Positions 1 to 9,841 of a DNA stretch of 64,000 bases are shown here, one piece after another (within the stretch, counting starts at the first letter, position 1; every line of letters begins with the position of its first letter). The stretch lies in the NCBI RefSeq assembly GCF_002900365.1, contig NZ_CP025981.1, forward strand, positions 12,161-76,160. Reading direction: 5' to 3'. This DNA is from Escherichia marmotae (GTDB lineage: Bacteria; Pseudomonadota; Gammaproteobacteria; Enterobacterales; Enterobacteriaceae). A program made the position numbers and the translations under genes. The notes below the pieces were generated by a model, which ran no database searches, was not told the DNA's origin, and saw only the letters and a list, made by a program, of their open reading frames with translations.

Positions 1-310
1 GTGACGTTAAAGCATTGTCGTTAATTTTGAGATAACCTATATGCTCAGGCAATGAGGGAAGGGATGTCAGATTTAATGCCGACAAATCCAGATGACTTTC
101 GTTATTCTCCAGACACAGTTTTAACCGGGTAAGTGCTAATTCCCTGTTTTCACCTGGTGTGCCATTTCTTTCCCAATCTGACCACTGAGAAAGACACTGC
201 TCAATCATGGAGTGAATATCTGCAGACAAGGGGAGAGGATGATGTCCTGTTGATAATTTGTTGTTGTTCTTATTATTTGATGATAAACATGGAAAAATGC
301 GGCTTAACAT
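1..310 (-). CDS. ipaH: IpaH-family effector, N-terminal part (runs off the left edge)
   Basis: The reverse strand opens with ATG at 308-310 and reads without a stop to the window edge, about 103 residues. The N-terminal helix region (..QWSDWERNGTPGENR..) is followed by the start of the leucine-rich repeats (LDLSALNLTSLPSLPEH). It closely resembles the N-terminus of the 658-residue ipaH at 39-41 kb. IpaH proteins are type III-secreted E3 ubiquitin ligases in which an N-terminal LRR picks the substrate and a C-terminal NEL domain carries the catalytic Cys. The catalytic part lies outside the window, so integrity cannot be judged. A MxiE-box-like sequence lies 58 bases upstream of the start. Confidence 0.85.
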   Translation of the reverse strand, partial: MLSRIFPCLSSNNKNNNKLSTGHHPLPLSADIHSMIEQCLSQWSDWERNGTPGENRELALTRLKLCLENNESHLDLSALNLTSLPSLPEHIGYLKINDNALTS

Positions 311-367
311 ATTCAATCCTTATCTTTAAAATTTTATTTTTATTTTAATGTTAAGAAACCTTAATTT

Positions 368-384
368 ATATAAAGAACCGATAC
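368..384 (-). promoter_or_regulatory. Probable MxiE box upstream of ipaH fragment
   Basis: The reverse strand reads GTATCGGTTCTTTATAT, 3 mismatches from the MxiE-box consensus GTATCGTTTTTTTANAG. MxiE with chaperone IpgC activates late effector genes during secretion. Its position just upstream of an ipaH start supports the call. Confidence 0.55.
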
Positions 385-806
385 TTTCTCCGCTTTTAAC
401 GGATTAAAACCACCTGAATCCTTAACAATATAATGTCTGTGTAAGTTCACAGAGGTATTGCAATTACCTTCGGATAGGTAAGGGGAGATCGCACTATGCT
501 AATGCAGCATCTGATGGGTGGCTATCCTAAGTACTACCAAACGGGCGAAAAGAAATCCGTCCTTCAGTTCTATACAATGTAAAACAGTTAATGATGAACA
601 GGCACAGCAACGCGTTCTGACGACGTAGCTTACTATTCGCAGCTATTTAGCAGTCGTATACTACGATGTCTCTCGCGCTGCCTGCCGTATTCGCATATGC
701 CTACAGGTAGCCCTTTCGGGCTTTTCCAGTATTTTGTCAACAGATACAGATTTGCTATTGGTAGTTCGCAATAATTAACAAATAAAGAAAATACTATTTT
801 TTATTT
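385..806. other. Gene-free stretch with mobile-element debris
   Basis: No credible gene. Bases around 560-600 share a block (caatgtaaaa.agttaatgatgaacagg) with 2925-2960, so both come from the same repeated element. Around 625-645 is the ctactattcgcagctattta end motif seen in the IS630-like remnants elsewhere. A short hairpin followed by T residues at 709-725 could be a weak terminator. Confidence 0.5.
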
Positions 807-2495
807 TCACAAGAACATACTTGCAAAATTAGGTGCGTAATCTTTAAGTACATCATAGGTAAGCTTTTTATAAATGGCGTTTTCAAAATTAGACATAAGA
901 TATACTCCATATTGTCTTTCTGCATCTACATCACCAAATAAATTTTGTTCAGATAGCTGATATGACAATTGTGATGAGAAATCTTTCTCCATATATGCAT
1001 ATAATTCTTCCATGGTACGCTCATAACGTTTTGGGGCAATTCGCTTAATTACAGAATGCCAGGGCTGCCATTTTGAAAACCATGATGGAAAGTCATTTTC
1101 CTCTCGTATTTTAACGAGGTTTTTCGCATTGTCTATATCATTTTCTGTAATGTTAGATATATTAAAGTATCTCATTTCTTTTACAGCGGTCGAAAGTTTC
1201 AACTCGTCTGAAAGTTTGCACTGTAATGCCAACCATACTTCAATTTCATCCTCAGCATCTAACTCTTTAACTTTGGCATGTGATATTTCTTCCAAAACCT
1301 CAATCCTAAACATTTCTTTAGCTATATTAAAGAAAGATGGAATGTTATTATCGTATTCTCCATTTTCAGCATTGTATACTTTTAAAGCTCTTTGCATATG
1401 ATTCCAGGTTAAACTCACACGATCTTCACATGTCTCTGTTGCGCCATATGCAATGCAGAAAGATCGTTTTTTTAACTCTGACACCTTGTCAATTTCAGAA
1501 AGCCAGGTTGACACTTTTAGTGCGAATTCATCATTATTTAATGAGTTTACTGTATCATATAATCTTAAAATAAAATTTTTAAATGCATCTGCATATTCCG
1601 CATTATTTTCAGCTTCCCATTGAAGAGCAACTAAAATTCTTTCTCCCGGAGGATACCATCCAGCAACTAATACATTTAAAGGTCTGGAAACTCTATCACT
1701 AATTAGACATAAATTATTTGATGAATGGTAATACACAGTGGGCCCTTGGTAACTTAACTCAAATGAATTTTTATTCAACAACATTAACGACTCTTCATCT
1801 AGCGGGTTGTTTTTTATATATATAACCGCCTCTGGATTTAGGCTAAATATATTATTTGTAATATGTTTTATATTATTTTTAGAAAATGAAATTTTACTAA
1901 TCCCTGTTGGGATGTTTTGAGGCAAACAAAACAATTTATTTTCAGCTGCATAAAATGCAACCAAACTGGAAGGAAGGTTATCATCAATTGTTTCTATCTG
2001 ATTTCTACAAACAGAAATCACCTCTATGGATTCAGATAATTTAGGTAATTTTACCAATTGATTGTCTTCAACAATCAATCTTTTCATAGAGTTCGGGAGA
2101 GATGGTAAATGAGTTAATTTATTATTGCATAATTCAATACACTCCAGATGGGGAGGAAAACATTTTATTTCGTTAATATTGTTGTTATTTGCAAGTATAA
2201 TTCGCAAGCTTTCAGGAAGCTCACCCAAATAAGATATATTATTATCATTTATATTCAGGTATTCTATTGAAGAGGGCAGATCAGGTAGTGACCTTAACCC
2301 TAAACCACTTAAATCAACACTGCCTGCGTTCCTGTTAAGACAATCGATTAATATACTAATCGCTATGTCCCTGTGCTCTCCGGGTTCATACTGTTTTTCC
2401 CATGAACTCCATCTGGAAAGCAATATTTCTTTATTTTCATGTGAACAACAAACCATTGGCATGTAGACAGGGGATAAAATATTTAATTTATTCAT
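807..2495 (-). CDS. ipaH: Divergent, AT-rich IpaH-type NEL E3 ubiquitin ligase
   Basis: The product has 562 residues in IpaH order: an N-terminal helical region (about 20-55, with WSSWEKQYEPGEHRD), LRRs at about 60-235 (SLPDLPSSIEYLNINDN and relatives, some degenerate), then a NEL ligase domain from about 270. The NEL catalytic motif is intact: TCEDRVSLTWN with Cys356 and Asp358. Further family blocks are EIEVWLALQCKLS, LSTAVKEMRYF and WFSKWQPWHSVIKR. It matches none of the five standard pINV IpaH proteins, and the NEL domain, nearly invariant among those, differs at many positions. The DNA is much more AT-rich than the other ipaH genes here, suggesting a separate origin. Expected role: secreted ligase acting in the host cytosol; substrate unknown. 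Confidence 0.88.
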   Translation of the reverse strand: MNKLNILSPVYMPMVCCSHENKEILLSRWSSWEKQYEPGEHRDIAISILIDCLNRNAGSVDLSGLGLRSLPDLPSSIEYLNINDNNISYLGELPESLRIILANNNNINEIKCFPPHLECIELCNNKLTHLPSLPNSMKRLIVEDNQLVKLPKLSESIEVISVCRNQIETIDDNLPSSLVAFYAAENKLFCLPQNIPTGISKISFSKNNIKHITNNIFSLNPEAVIYIKNNPLDEESLMLLNKNSFELSYQGPTVYYHSSNNLCLISDRVSRPLNVLVAGWYPPGERILVALQWEAENNAEYADAFKNFILRLYDTVNSLNNDEFALKVSTWLSEIDKVSELKKRSFCIAYGATETCEDRVSLTWNHMQRALKVYNAENGEYDNNIPSFFNIAKEMFRIEVLEEISHAKVKELDAEDEIEVWLALQCKLSDELKLSTAVKEMRYFNISNITENDIDNAKNLVKIREENDFPSWFSKWQPWHSVIKRIAPKRYERTMEELYAYMEKDFSSQLSYQLSEQNLFGDVDAERQYGVYLMSNFENAIYKKLTYDVLKDYAPNFASMFL

Positions 2496-3280
2496 GAGAT
2501 TTCAATAATATGTAAAAAACATACAACATTACCATTGTAAAAATATGATAATATTTAAATCTTAAGGTTATCAGGAGCAACAACAATTAGCTGACACTAA
2601 CAACAATTAATTATAAAAGTCATTGATATAACATTGCGATAATATTTTGCACAATAACGCTTCTTGTTGATTTTAACTGCGCACTCTCAAGGTTAAAATG
2701 ACAGCATGTCATAGTCCATTCTCGTTAAAAGCTGCGCGGCATTGTACCTGCCACCCAGTTCTTTCATTGATTTTTTATTGTCATTAACTCAGTACTCCGC
2801 CGCGAACTCTGGTAGCCGAAATCACCGGGGAAACGTTTCACCAGTTGTACCAACAGCGTACAAATTTGTTCAAACTACCATGTACGTCCGCGACCAGGAG
2901 GCAGAGGAACCAATCCTTCAGTACCATACAATGTAAAAAAGTTAATGATGAACAGGTACATAACGTCATTCGTACTCTGTTTAATATCGACATGATAAAC
3001 AGTGATGGTCAGGGCAGCTATGCCGGAGGCTCCCAGAAAGATAATCCTCTGACCAGAAAAATAATTTCCAGATACTGACGCAAGTGTCTTGAAGTTCATT
3101 GTGTATATCTAAAAACGTTAAAAACCTGAAGTTCAGGCACATGTTCGATTTTTTTTATAATTCTTCATGAAACCCCATCAATTAATTTTACAAATCATGT
3201 TATAATTTATCGATAAATGAGTCGCAAGAATAAAATCCATTATTTTGTTTATTGTGCTCATTATTATACCAAGGGGGGAT
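2496..3280. other. Gene-free region with IS remnants
   Basis: AT-rich upstream region of the ipaH at 807-2495. A weak MxiE-box-like stretch (reverse strand ttatcatatttttacaa, about 2537-2553, four mismatches) may serve that gene. From about 2900 to 3110 lies mobile-element debris: its end (ttccagatactg..caagtgtcttgaagttcattg) recurs at 19530-19550 and 42650-42685, where it closes IS630-type transposase fragments. Confidence 0.45.
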
Positions 3281-4135
3281 ATGACTAAAAAAGAGATCAT
3301 TACAAGTGTTATTAAAAGGATTGAAGCCAAATTACAGAAAAGAGAAAATATTAGTGTTGATGAAGTTGCTGCTATTTCAGGGTATAGCAAACGATACATA
3401 CAAAAAATATCACAAGAAATTATTGGCATGAAGATTAGCAAATATATAAAAAAAAGAAAGCTGACTCAAGCAGCTATTTTAATAAAACTAACAAAAAAAA
3501 GCATTTATCATATCGCAATGGATTTAAATTATTCAACACAACAGTCCTTTGCAAGATCATTTTGTAAAGAATTTAAGGTATCCCCATTAAAGTATAGACT
3601 TAAAGATGATTTTGATTGCTCTGCACTACTTCCAAATTACACACTTAACTTACAACCCATTAAAATAAAACAGGGAAGCCTTAACCACTTAAGGCTAAAA
3701 GTTGAGAACTTTAACTATCAAGACTCTTTATTAAATGATGACTACAAAGCCCGTAATAATAGAATTAGAAAGGACAAGATAAAAAAAGTTTTATCATCAA
3801 AAAACGAAGCTATTGTGGTTTCAAAATTTGAACCCAAAAGCCTTCTTGATTTGAATGTAGACTTAAATGTTATGATTGGCTATAAAGACGAAAAAAAATA
3901 TAATTATGAAATCATGAAAAAAAAATATTGGATTATAGAATACCATGGAACATGGGACGATTACATTATATTTGGGCGTTTCTTTTTGTGCTATTGCGAT
4001 ATAGCATTTGATAGCTTCATCCTGGAAAAGATAAGGCTCAATGGGGAAAATGATAATGGTGAACAAATATATCATTCAATAATATATTTACCTATGACAC
4101 CCTCCGAGCAAGCAGGTAATTCATCCAATCAGTAG
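3281..4135 (+). CDS. AraC/XylS regulator of the Rob type (HTH plus GyrI-like domain)
   Basis: The ATG at 3281 has a strong ribosome site (AAGGGGGG) just upstream; the longer in-frame ORF from 3245 lacks one. The 284-residue product starts with a double helix-turn-helix of the MarA/SoxS/Rob kind (about 5-105: ISVDEVAAISGYSKRYIQKI and IYHIAMDLNYSTQQSFARSF). A C-terminal part of about 160 residues follows in the position of Rob's GyrI-like ligand domain. It is lysine- and asparagine-rich and AT-rich. An IS21-type element abuts the 3' end, so the last residues (SEQAGNSSNQ) may not be native. Targets unknown. Confidence 0.75.
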   Translation: MTKKEIITSVIKRIEAKLQKRENISVDEVAAISGYSKRYIQKISQEIIGMKISKYIKKRKLTQAAILIKLTKKSIYHIAMDLNYSTQQSFARSFCKEFKVSPLKYRLKDDFDCSALLPNYTLNLQPIKIKQGSLNHLRLKVENFNYQDSLLNDDYKARNNRIRKDKIKKVLSSKNEAIVVSKFEPKSLLDLNVDLNVMIGYKDEKKYNYEIMKKKYWIIEYHGTWDDYIIFGRFFLCYCDIAFDSFILEKIRLNGENDNGEQIYHSIIYLPMTPSEQAGNSSNQ

Positions 4136-4149
4136 AACAGTCGGATCAA

Positions 4150-5785
4150 AGTCCGAATAGTGACACCTAATTCTGTGTTTTCAGTGCACGGGCACATGCT
4201 GCGTTAAGTCTGGCTTTGCTGTATTTCTTGTGCAGGTTCAGAAGCCCCAGACAGAACCGGTAGCTTTGTTCCGGATGGGGTCGTGAGTTCAGGATATGAA
4301 GGACGTAGTCATGGGTTTCACTGCCAACTCGCGCAGCCCACTCCAGAAGTCGTTCCGGTGTCCAGGTGGCGTGCTGGCGATGTGCCTCCGGCATATGCTC
4401 TTCACGGGTGCTGTAACCGTAGTTGCGGTTGCGGGGATGTACTGCAACTTCCTGCCCCTGATTGAACAGCCTGACCAGCTCACCCGAGACCCAGGCTTCC
4501 AGCTGTAAGCCCAGCAACGAACAGGGTACCGAGTAATAATGTTTGTCGATCTCCACGTGGTAATCTGCATGGACTCTGACTTTTTTCACCAGGGTGTAGC
4601 TGTAACTGGCCTCCGGAAGCGGCTTCAGCTCCGGTTTATCAAGCTGGATGAAGAGAGCGGTCCGTGAACATCCCAGTTTCTGCATGACCTTGTTATTCAG
4701 CCTTTCCAGCAGCTCCCGGAGCCGCTGATTCAGTGATGCCAGACTGTAGAAGGTCTCATGCCTGATACGGGCCATGATCCAGCGTTCAACAACCTGGACA
4801 CCCACTTCAGCTTTGGCTTTATCTTTCGGTTTACGCGGCCGCGCTGGTATGACGGCAACATTGTAGTGCTCAAGCATCTGCTGGTAGGTTGGATTAACGT
4901 CAGATCATACTTACAAGCCCGTGACGTGGCGCTTTTCAGATTGTCCGGAACAACAAGCTCAGGAACACCGCCAAGCCACTGGAAGCAGCGAACATGGCTC
5001 ATAACCCAGTCCTCAAGCTGCTGGGACCAGGTGGCCTCTGCCCATATGTAACTTGACGCCCCGAGAACGGCCACGATGATCTGCGCGGTTCTTATTTCCC
5101 CGGTATCAGGGTTGATAATGTCAACAGTTGGCCCACAGTAGTCAACGAAGAGCTTTTCGCCAGCTTTATGGACCTGGCGCATTGATGGCGAGGTGGTTTT
5201 CTGCCATTCGCGGTACATCCGGCAATAATGGTTATAACTGTAAAAACCGCCAGGATTGCGCTCACTATACTCTTCCCAGAGCAGTTGCAGCGTCACGCAT
5301 TTATTACGCAACTCTTTATGCACCGTAGCCCAGTCTGGCAGGGAGTGCTTCTTCATCTTCACCTGCGTTTGCAGGAACGCATGCTTTAGTGCTGCATCAT
5401 CCCATTCTGCAGGCAACGGCCACTGCTTAATACCAAGCTGAGCCGCCCGATTGGCATACCTGGATACGACAGAGGGTGAGATCGCGAGACTACGGCCTAT
5501 CTGACGATGGCTGAGTCCGGAACCATATTTAAGTCTAAGTATTTCTTTGAGTTTTCTCATAGAGATTGGCGCTGTCGGCATAGGTATCCTTCACCGTAAT
5601 GGCAAAAGATACAGATCAACACACCTGTGAAGTTCCAGTAACATTGATAGAGATCACCGAATAACAAAGTGAGTCAAAAGTGATCTCCATCGATGTTATT
5701 CAGCGATCTGCTCAAATGTTATTACCCGATCTCGATGGATGTTATTGGGCGATCTCCGTTCATGAAAATACGCAGTCAAAAGCCA
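4150..5785 (-). mobile_element. IS21-family element, incomplete
   Basis: Carries an IstA-type transposase in two frames but no IstB helper ATPase, so it is truncated on the 4.15-kb side. The right end (5600-5785) holds repeated gatcg-ttatt blocks around 5690-5760, as in the multi-copy terminal repeats of IS21 elements. The right end lies inside the stbE toxin gene. End points are approximate. Confidence 0.7.
4167..5581 (-). pseudogene. istA: IS21-family transposase IstA, frameshifted
   Basis: The first part (5581 down to about 4890) has the N-terminal helix-turn-helix (LSHRQIGRSLAISPSVVSRY) and the start of the DDE core (KLFVDYCGPTVDI; ELVVPDNLKSA). The reading frame shifts near 4880-4890 and continues in a second frame to 4167 (MLEHYNVAVIPARPRKPKDK through the C-terminus). 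Together they match a full IstA of about 470 residues. With the frameshift and no istB it should not transpose by itself. Confidence 0.8.
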
Positions 5786-5798
5786 GTTCATAGGTCAT
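5760..5798 (-). pseudogene. stbE: StbE/RelE-type toxin gene, cut after 9 codons by IS21
   Basis: The ATG at 5796-5798 overlaps the end of the antitoxin gene by 11 bases, the coupled arrangement of stbDE. The peptide begins MTYELAFD, as StbE/RelE-type toxins do, then runs into IS21 end sequence and stops. The toxin is therefore destroyed. Confidence 0.65.
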
Positions 5799-6039
5799 CC
5801 AGGTTAACCTTCACAATTTCCGGGTTTTTCATGCGCTCATCAGCAACAGCGTTTAACTCAGCATCTTCAGCGAGTGCCCGATAGTAGGCGTAAAGTTTTG
5901 GTGGAACGCAATAGAATGCCGGTTCGTTTCGGTTCAGGATCGCAACGGCGTCCCCTTCACCTTCAGCTACGGTTCCCATAGGATTTTTTTTCAGGTCAGT
6001 AATACTGGCTGCTGTGGTTGTCAGGATTTGATAGCTCAT
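5788..6039 (-). CDS. stbD: StbD antitoxin (Phd/YefM family), orphan
   Basis: The 83-residue product has the Phd/YefM DNA-binding N-terminus (ILTTTAASITDLKKNPMGTV; AVAILNRNEPAFYCVPP) and the acidic C-terminus expected to wrap the toxin (MKNPEIVKVNLDDL). It matches StbD of the StbDE plasmid-stabilisation pair. Its toxin partner is cut by an IS21 insertion right after its start, so this antitoxin has no addiction role here; it could still repress its own promoter or neutralise related toxins. Confidence 0.85.
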   Translation of the reverse strand: MSYQILTTTAASITDLKKNPMGTVAEGEGDAVAILNRNEPAFYCVPPKLYAYYRALAEDAELNAVADERMKNPEIVKVNLDDL

Positions 6040-6470
6040 AAGCCCTCCGTTTGTCTTATTGTTATAATAGCATCTTTAAAAGCACTCTTAAAAGTGCTTG
6101 TATTGAGAAAAACATCAGAACAGGTAAGATATGGCTCTTTCCGAAATCGCCTTAAAACGTTCTGTAACGCATTCTGAGCATTTTTTCCGTTTCGTTGTAC
6201 TCAACCCAGGATTAACGGCTTTTAACGCCACTCAAGGCTTCTTAGCGGCCTTGTTGCTGTGATCTGTTGTCATGATCCGGATAGCAATTCAATTTTGATC
6301 AAAATTTCCGCAAGGAGGAGATTATTGAGGCACTTTCCCCTACCTGTAATAGGTAACAGTGCCCCAATAATAATTGAATTAGTTTATTAGCTTCATCGCG
6401 TTTTTTTGCCTCTTTCATATTGAGAGTTATTGGTTTTGAAAAAACGTTCATCACGAGTCTGTGTGTTTTT
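6040..6470. other. Gene-free spacer between stbD and the parM remnant
   Basis: The stbD promoter should lie at about 6040-6090. No other gene is recognised. The far end still holds degraded sequence continuing from the parM 3' end. Confidence 0.4.
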
Positions 6471-6725
6471 TTACTGCATCGCATATTAATTCTGCGCCAC
6501 CGCCTATAACCATAACATGAGTATAACCAGAAAATTCATTGAGCGTATTTAACACGTTGCTCAAGTTTACGAAGTGCTTCATTCATTGCTTCGGTGATTA
6601 TTGATATTTTGTTCTCATCATTAATTCGTTGCTTCAGATAATTGTTATCTTTTCTGTGAATAATTATATCATCAGCAAGATAGCTGCTTCCTTTTGTCCT
6701 CGCAAGAGAAAGGGCATCTTTTACT
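6425..6725 (-). pseudogene. parM: parM/stbA (actin-like partition ATPase) 3' remnant
   Basis: The reverse strand read in pieces gives the C-terminal quarter of R1/R100-type ParM (StbA): DALSLARTKGSSYLADD, HRKDNNYLKQRINDENK, then [11 protein letters not shown], a frameshift, and [18 protein letters not shown], ending with a second frameshift after AVKKHT. ParM filaments push plasmid copies apart. The N-terminal ATPase part is missing and the rest is frameshifted, so this type II partition system is dead here and SopABC remains. Confidence 0.8.
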
Positions 6726-6788
6726 GCAGATGCTACGCAACATGAAAATCTTCATCACCGCTCTACAAAAAGCAGAGCTTGAACGCCT

Positions 6789-7460
6789 TCACGATACCAG
6801 TCGTGGTTTCTTGTTTTCGGATGATAGTCTTTCCATTCCGGTAAGCACAAAATTCTCTCTGCGGGTATTTCTTTTCCTCGCAAATAAAATCATTATCTGC
6901 TCATTATTTTTATTACGATAAACCCATCGTAATTCGCTGGCAGTAATGCCACAACCATAGACAATTGACTTATTGGCAATCTTCTTAACGGAATCAATAA
7001 TCCCATCGACACAAAACATAACCACTTTGTTTCGTATTAATGTCTGAAACTCCAGGCCAGCTTTACTTGTCTTTGCCCATAGTTCATCTATGTGATATTT
7101 TGAATAAATCGATTTTATGACATTGTATTTATTATGATTCTTTAAAAAAGACCTGAAGTCAATACCTCGAGAATCATCATTCAGTAATTTACTGAATAAC
7201 ATGATCTGTATTATATCTATTAGGCCTTATACGACTCCATACCGCATTAGTTAAGGTATTTTGCGTGATAATGTCTTTATGAGAGAGGTCATTAATCCCC
7301 TTAATTGCTTTAACCACTTTCTCTCTGGGAGCATCAAGTCCATAAACAATATATCCAGGACGAAAATGTAAAGCCACCTCCATGTCATTCCCTTGAAATG
7401 TAATGTTTTTTCGTTAATAACATCCGGGGAAAGTTGCACATTTTGTAAATCAAGGTCCAC
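6789..7460 (-). pseudogene. Decayed gene of unknown function, several frames
   Basis: Three consecutive reverse-strand segments in different frames (7460-7380, 7383-7189, 7202-6789) read like one protein: ..NVQLSPDVINEKTLHFKG / EVALHFRPGYIVYGLDAP / KYHIDELWAKTSKAGLEF..YGCGITASELRWVYRNK. At 7189-7202 a stop and an ATG overlap, so two coupled genes are an alternative. I do not recognise the family. Confidence 0.4.
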
Positions 7461-7713
7461 TCCTTCAGGTAAACCTTCCGCACTAATGTTCCATATGGCT
7501 TTTTTGAATATTTATCATGAACCATCACAGATAACTTTCATTTTTCGCTCATAAGAAGGTGCGGGAATATGGGGTGCAAGTGATGAGACTATTGAGGTAG
7601 GCTTTTACACAATCGCAGAAAGTTCCGTCACCAGCTTAAGGTCTTCGGATTTCCAAAACATGGTATGCAGGACGGGCTATGGGACAGTATTCAGCGCCAG
7701 CTTCCACAACACC

Positions 7714-8718
7714 TTAATCAAAATTCAACCTGTCTCTTGCAAGGCGAAGTCGTTGCTCGCCGCGTCGATCGTACTTTTGCGTGGTACTGACACTTGCATG
7801 GCCCATCGCATCTTTCACGGTGATCAAATCCTCACCGTTATCGAGCAACGCAGTGGCAAAGGTTCGCCTGAGATCGTGGGGGGCGCATTTTTCAATGCCA
7901 GCTTCTTTTTGTCTCACCTGCAAAATGTGATAAACCGCCTGGTCGGTAAGCCTTGCGGTAGTGACATCATCAAAACGACGAATACGTGTAAACAGTGGTC
8001 CCGGCGCATCTCCCCTCACCTGTTCAATCCAGTGCTGTAACCTTAGCCATGTCCCTTCAGGCATATACGCTAAACGTTCTTTGTTTCCCTTGCCCAACAC
8101 CCGTAAAGCACGGTCATAAGTGACAATGTCACTTAAATTAAGGCTAATGGCTTCCGAACGTCGCAAGCCGCATCCCAAAAGCACGCCCAGCATTGCGGCA
8201 TCTCTGGGACCACGGCAACTGCGATCTGCTTCGCAAACCTGAAATAGCTGGCGGATCTCTTCTCTAAGCAGCGCTCGTCCTCGTTGCAGTTTACTGCCGC
8301 GAAAGTTGCGCACGGCAACGATATGCTGAAAGCTCTCCACATCCATGAGTTTGAGCATCCAGGCTTCTTTCGCCACGCCTTTTAGTGCCGACAAATAGGT
8401 ATTAATCGTTGCGGTTGCCCGACCTGAATCGCGCAGCATTTCTGTCACGGCCATGATGTGATGGCGACGCAAACTTCCCCAGGGGCAGGCTTCAGCATGT
8501 GGAGCGCCAAGCATCCGGGCGACTGTACCTAAAAACGAGGCCATCGTTTGCCGACTGCGTGGTGAGTTGAGTGAAAGCAAGTAGGCTTTGACAGGATTAA
8601 GCGCGGCCTCGCGCTCTGCCAGAGCGGGCAAGAACTCTCCTTCTGGCGCAACAGGAAGCATTTCAAAATCATGATTGTTCACGTGACTCTTATCCTGGAT
8701 CCCGTGCAGCGGAAGCAT
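7714..8718 (-). CDS. Tyrosine recombinase / integrase
   Basis: The 334-residue product has an N-terminal SAM-like core-binding domain (about 40-135: RSRQTMASFLGTVARML, TINTYLSALKGVAKEAW) and a catalytic domain with the expected set: Arg in CGLRRSEA, Lys in GKGNKER, His-x-x-Arg in HDLRRTFAT, His in GHAS and the nucleophile Tyr in TQKYDRRG. All active-site residues are present, so it should be active. No attachment site or cassette array was seen nearby; it may be a left-over plasmid resolvase or an integrase of a lost element. Confidence 0.85.
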   Translation of the reverse strand: MLPLHGIQDKSHVNNHDFEMLPVAPEGEFLPALAEREAALNPVKAYLLSLNSPRSRQTMASFLGTVARMLGAPHAEACPWGSLRRHHIMAVTEMLRDSGRATATINTYLSALKGVAKEAWMLKLMDVESFQHIVAVRNFRGSKLQRGRALLREEIRQLFQVCEADRSCRGPRDAAMLGVLLGCGLRRSEAISLNLSDIVTYDRALRVLGKGNKERLAYMPEGTWLRLQHWIEQVRGDAPGPLFTRIRRFDDVTTARLTDQAVYHILQVRQKEAGIEKCAPHDLRRTFATALLDNGEDLITVKDAMGHASVSTTQKYDRRGEQRLRLARDRLNFD

Positions 8719-9110
8719 CCGGTCTGCTACGTAAAAAACTGGGCATAGTGTGTCACAAGTTGGTCAATCAGAAAATCTACTTTTTCAAAGGTACATTTTA
8801 ATAAGTAGAAGAAAATTTGCGGTTGCCTTGCGCAAGCATGATGATGGTGTTTCGATTTGTTCGTGAATTGAACAATTTGGTAAAAAAAGCACAACCCCGA
8901 GCGTTATCAACGCTAAAGGTATTCACTTTTAAAATACATATTTTATGCACCACCAGTGATAATGGTGTATGCGAAAAGTTATTTATCATGAAATAAAAGT
9001 AAATCAAAAAACGATTTATAATAAAAAGAACTCTTTTTGATAGTCCTAATTGCGCACTGTTTTTAATATCTGGCGTGAGTTTATGTACGATGACAATTAA
9101 CGTTATGTAT
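8719..9110. other. Gene-free stretch between integrase and IS66
   Basis: No supported gene. The reverse-strand ORF here starts inside the IS66 end and has no recognisable content. Confidence 0.4.
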
Positions 9111-9163
9111 GTAACCGGCTCATTTAAACCGTCTGGTCTGTTTCCTCCGGCTCCACAAAAATA

Positions 9164-9841
9164 ATGTCCATCATTTTTAGTGGACACTACCGTATGGAAT
9201 ACCGGACCTGGATTATTGAAGCTTTACGCCTTCACTTTGAAGAACATTTACCCCGGGTTGTGATCGGACGTCGCCTGGGCGTACCAAAATCAACAGTTTG
9301 TAGTATGTTCGTGCGCTTCCGCAAAGCTGGCCTTTCATGGCCTCTGCCCGCAGGTATGTCGGAGCGGGAACTTGACGCCCATCTTTACGGAAGCGCCTCC
9401 ACAGCATCTGTCGTACTTACCGAAAGCACCGTTATATCCGAAGCCCCCGTGGTAAAAAAACGTCCCCGGCGGCCCAACTTCCCTTATGAGTTTAAAATCG
9501 CCTTAGTGGAGCAGTCACTGCAGCCCGGAGCCTGTGTGGCGCAGATCGCCCGGGAAAACGGAATCAACGATAACCTGCTCTTCAACTGGCGCCATCAATA
9601 CCGGAAAGGTGGCCTGCTGCCTTCCGGAAAAAATATGCCGGCACTGCTTCCCGTGACGTTAACGCCGGAGCCGGATAATAAAATCCCGGCCCCCGCACAG
9701 GAACCAGAGCAGATAAATACACCGTCCGACAGTCTGTGTTGTGAGCTGGTTCTGCCGGCCGGAACTCTCAGGCTTAAAGGTAAACTGACGCCGGCGTTAT
9801 TACAGACACTTATCCGCGAAATAAAAGGGAGCAGCCACTGA
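9164..9841 (+). CDS. tnpA: IS66 TnpA (copy 1)
   Basis: 225 residues. A helix-turn-helix domain (VVIGRRLGVPKSTVCSMF) and a second HTH (VAQIARENGINDNLLFNWRHQY) give DNA binding. The stop overlaps the tnpB start. The N-terminal half differs from copies 2 and 3 at several residues, while the C-terminal half is identical, suggesting recombination between copies. An internal Met at 9194 is an alternative start. Confidence 0.85.
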   Translation: MSIIFSGHYRMEYRTWIIEALRLHFEEHLPRVVIGRRLGVPKSTVCSMFVRFRKAGLSWPLPAGMSERELDAHLYGSASTASVVLTESTVISEAPVVKKRPRRPNFPYEFKIALVEQSLQPGACVAQIARENGINDNLLFNWRHQYRKGGLLPSGKNMPALLPVTLTPEPDNKIPAPAQEPEQINTPSDSLCCELVLPAGTLRLKGKLTPALLQTLIREIKGSSH

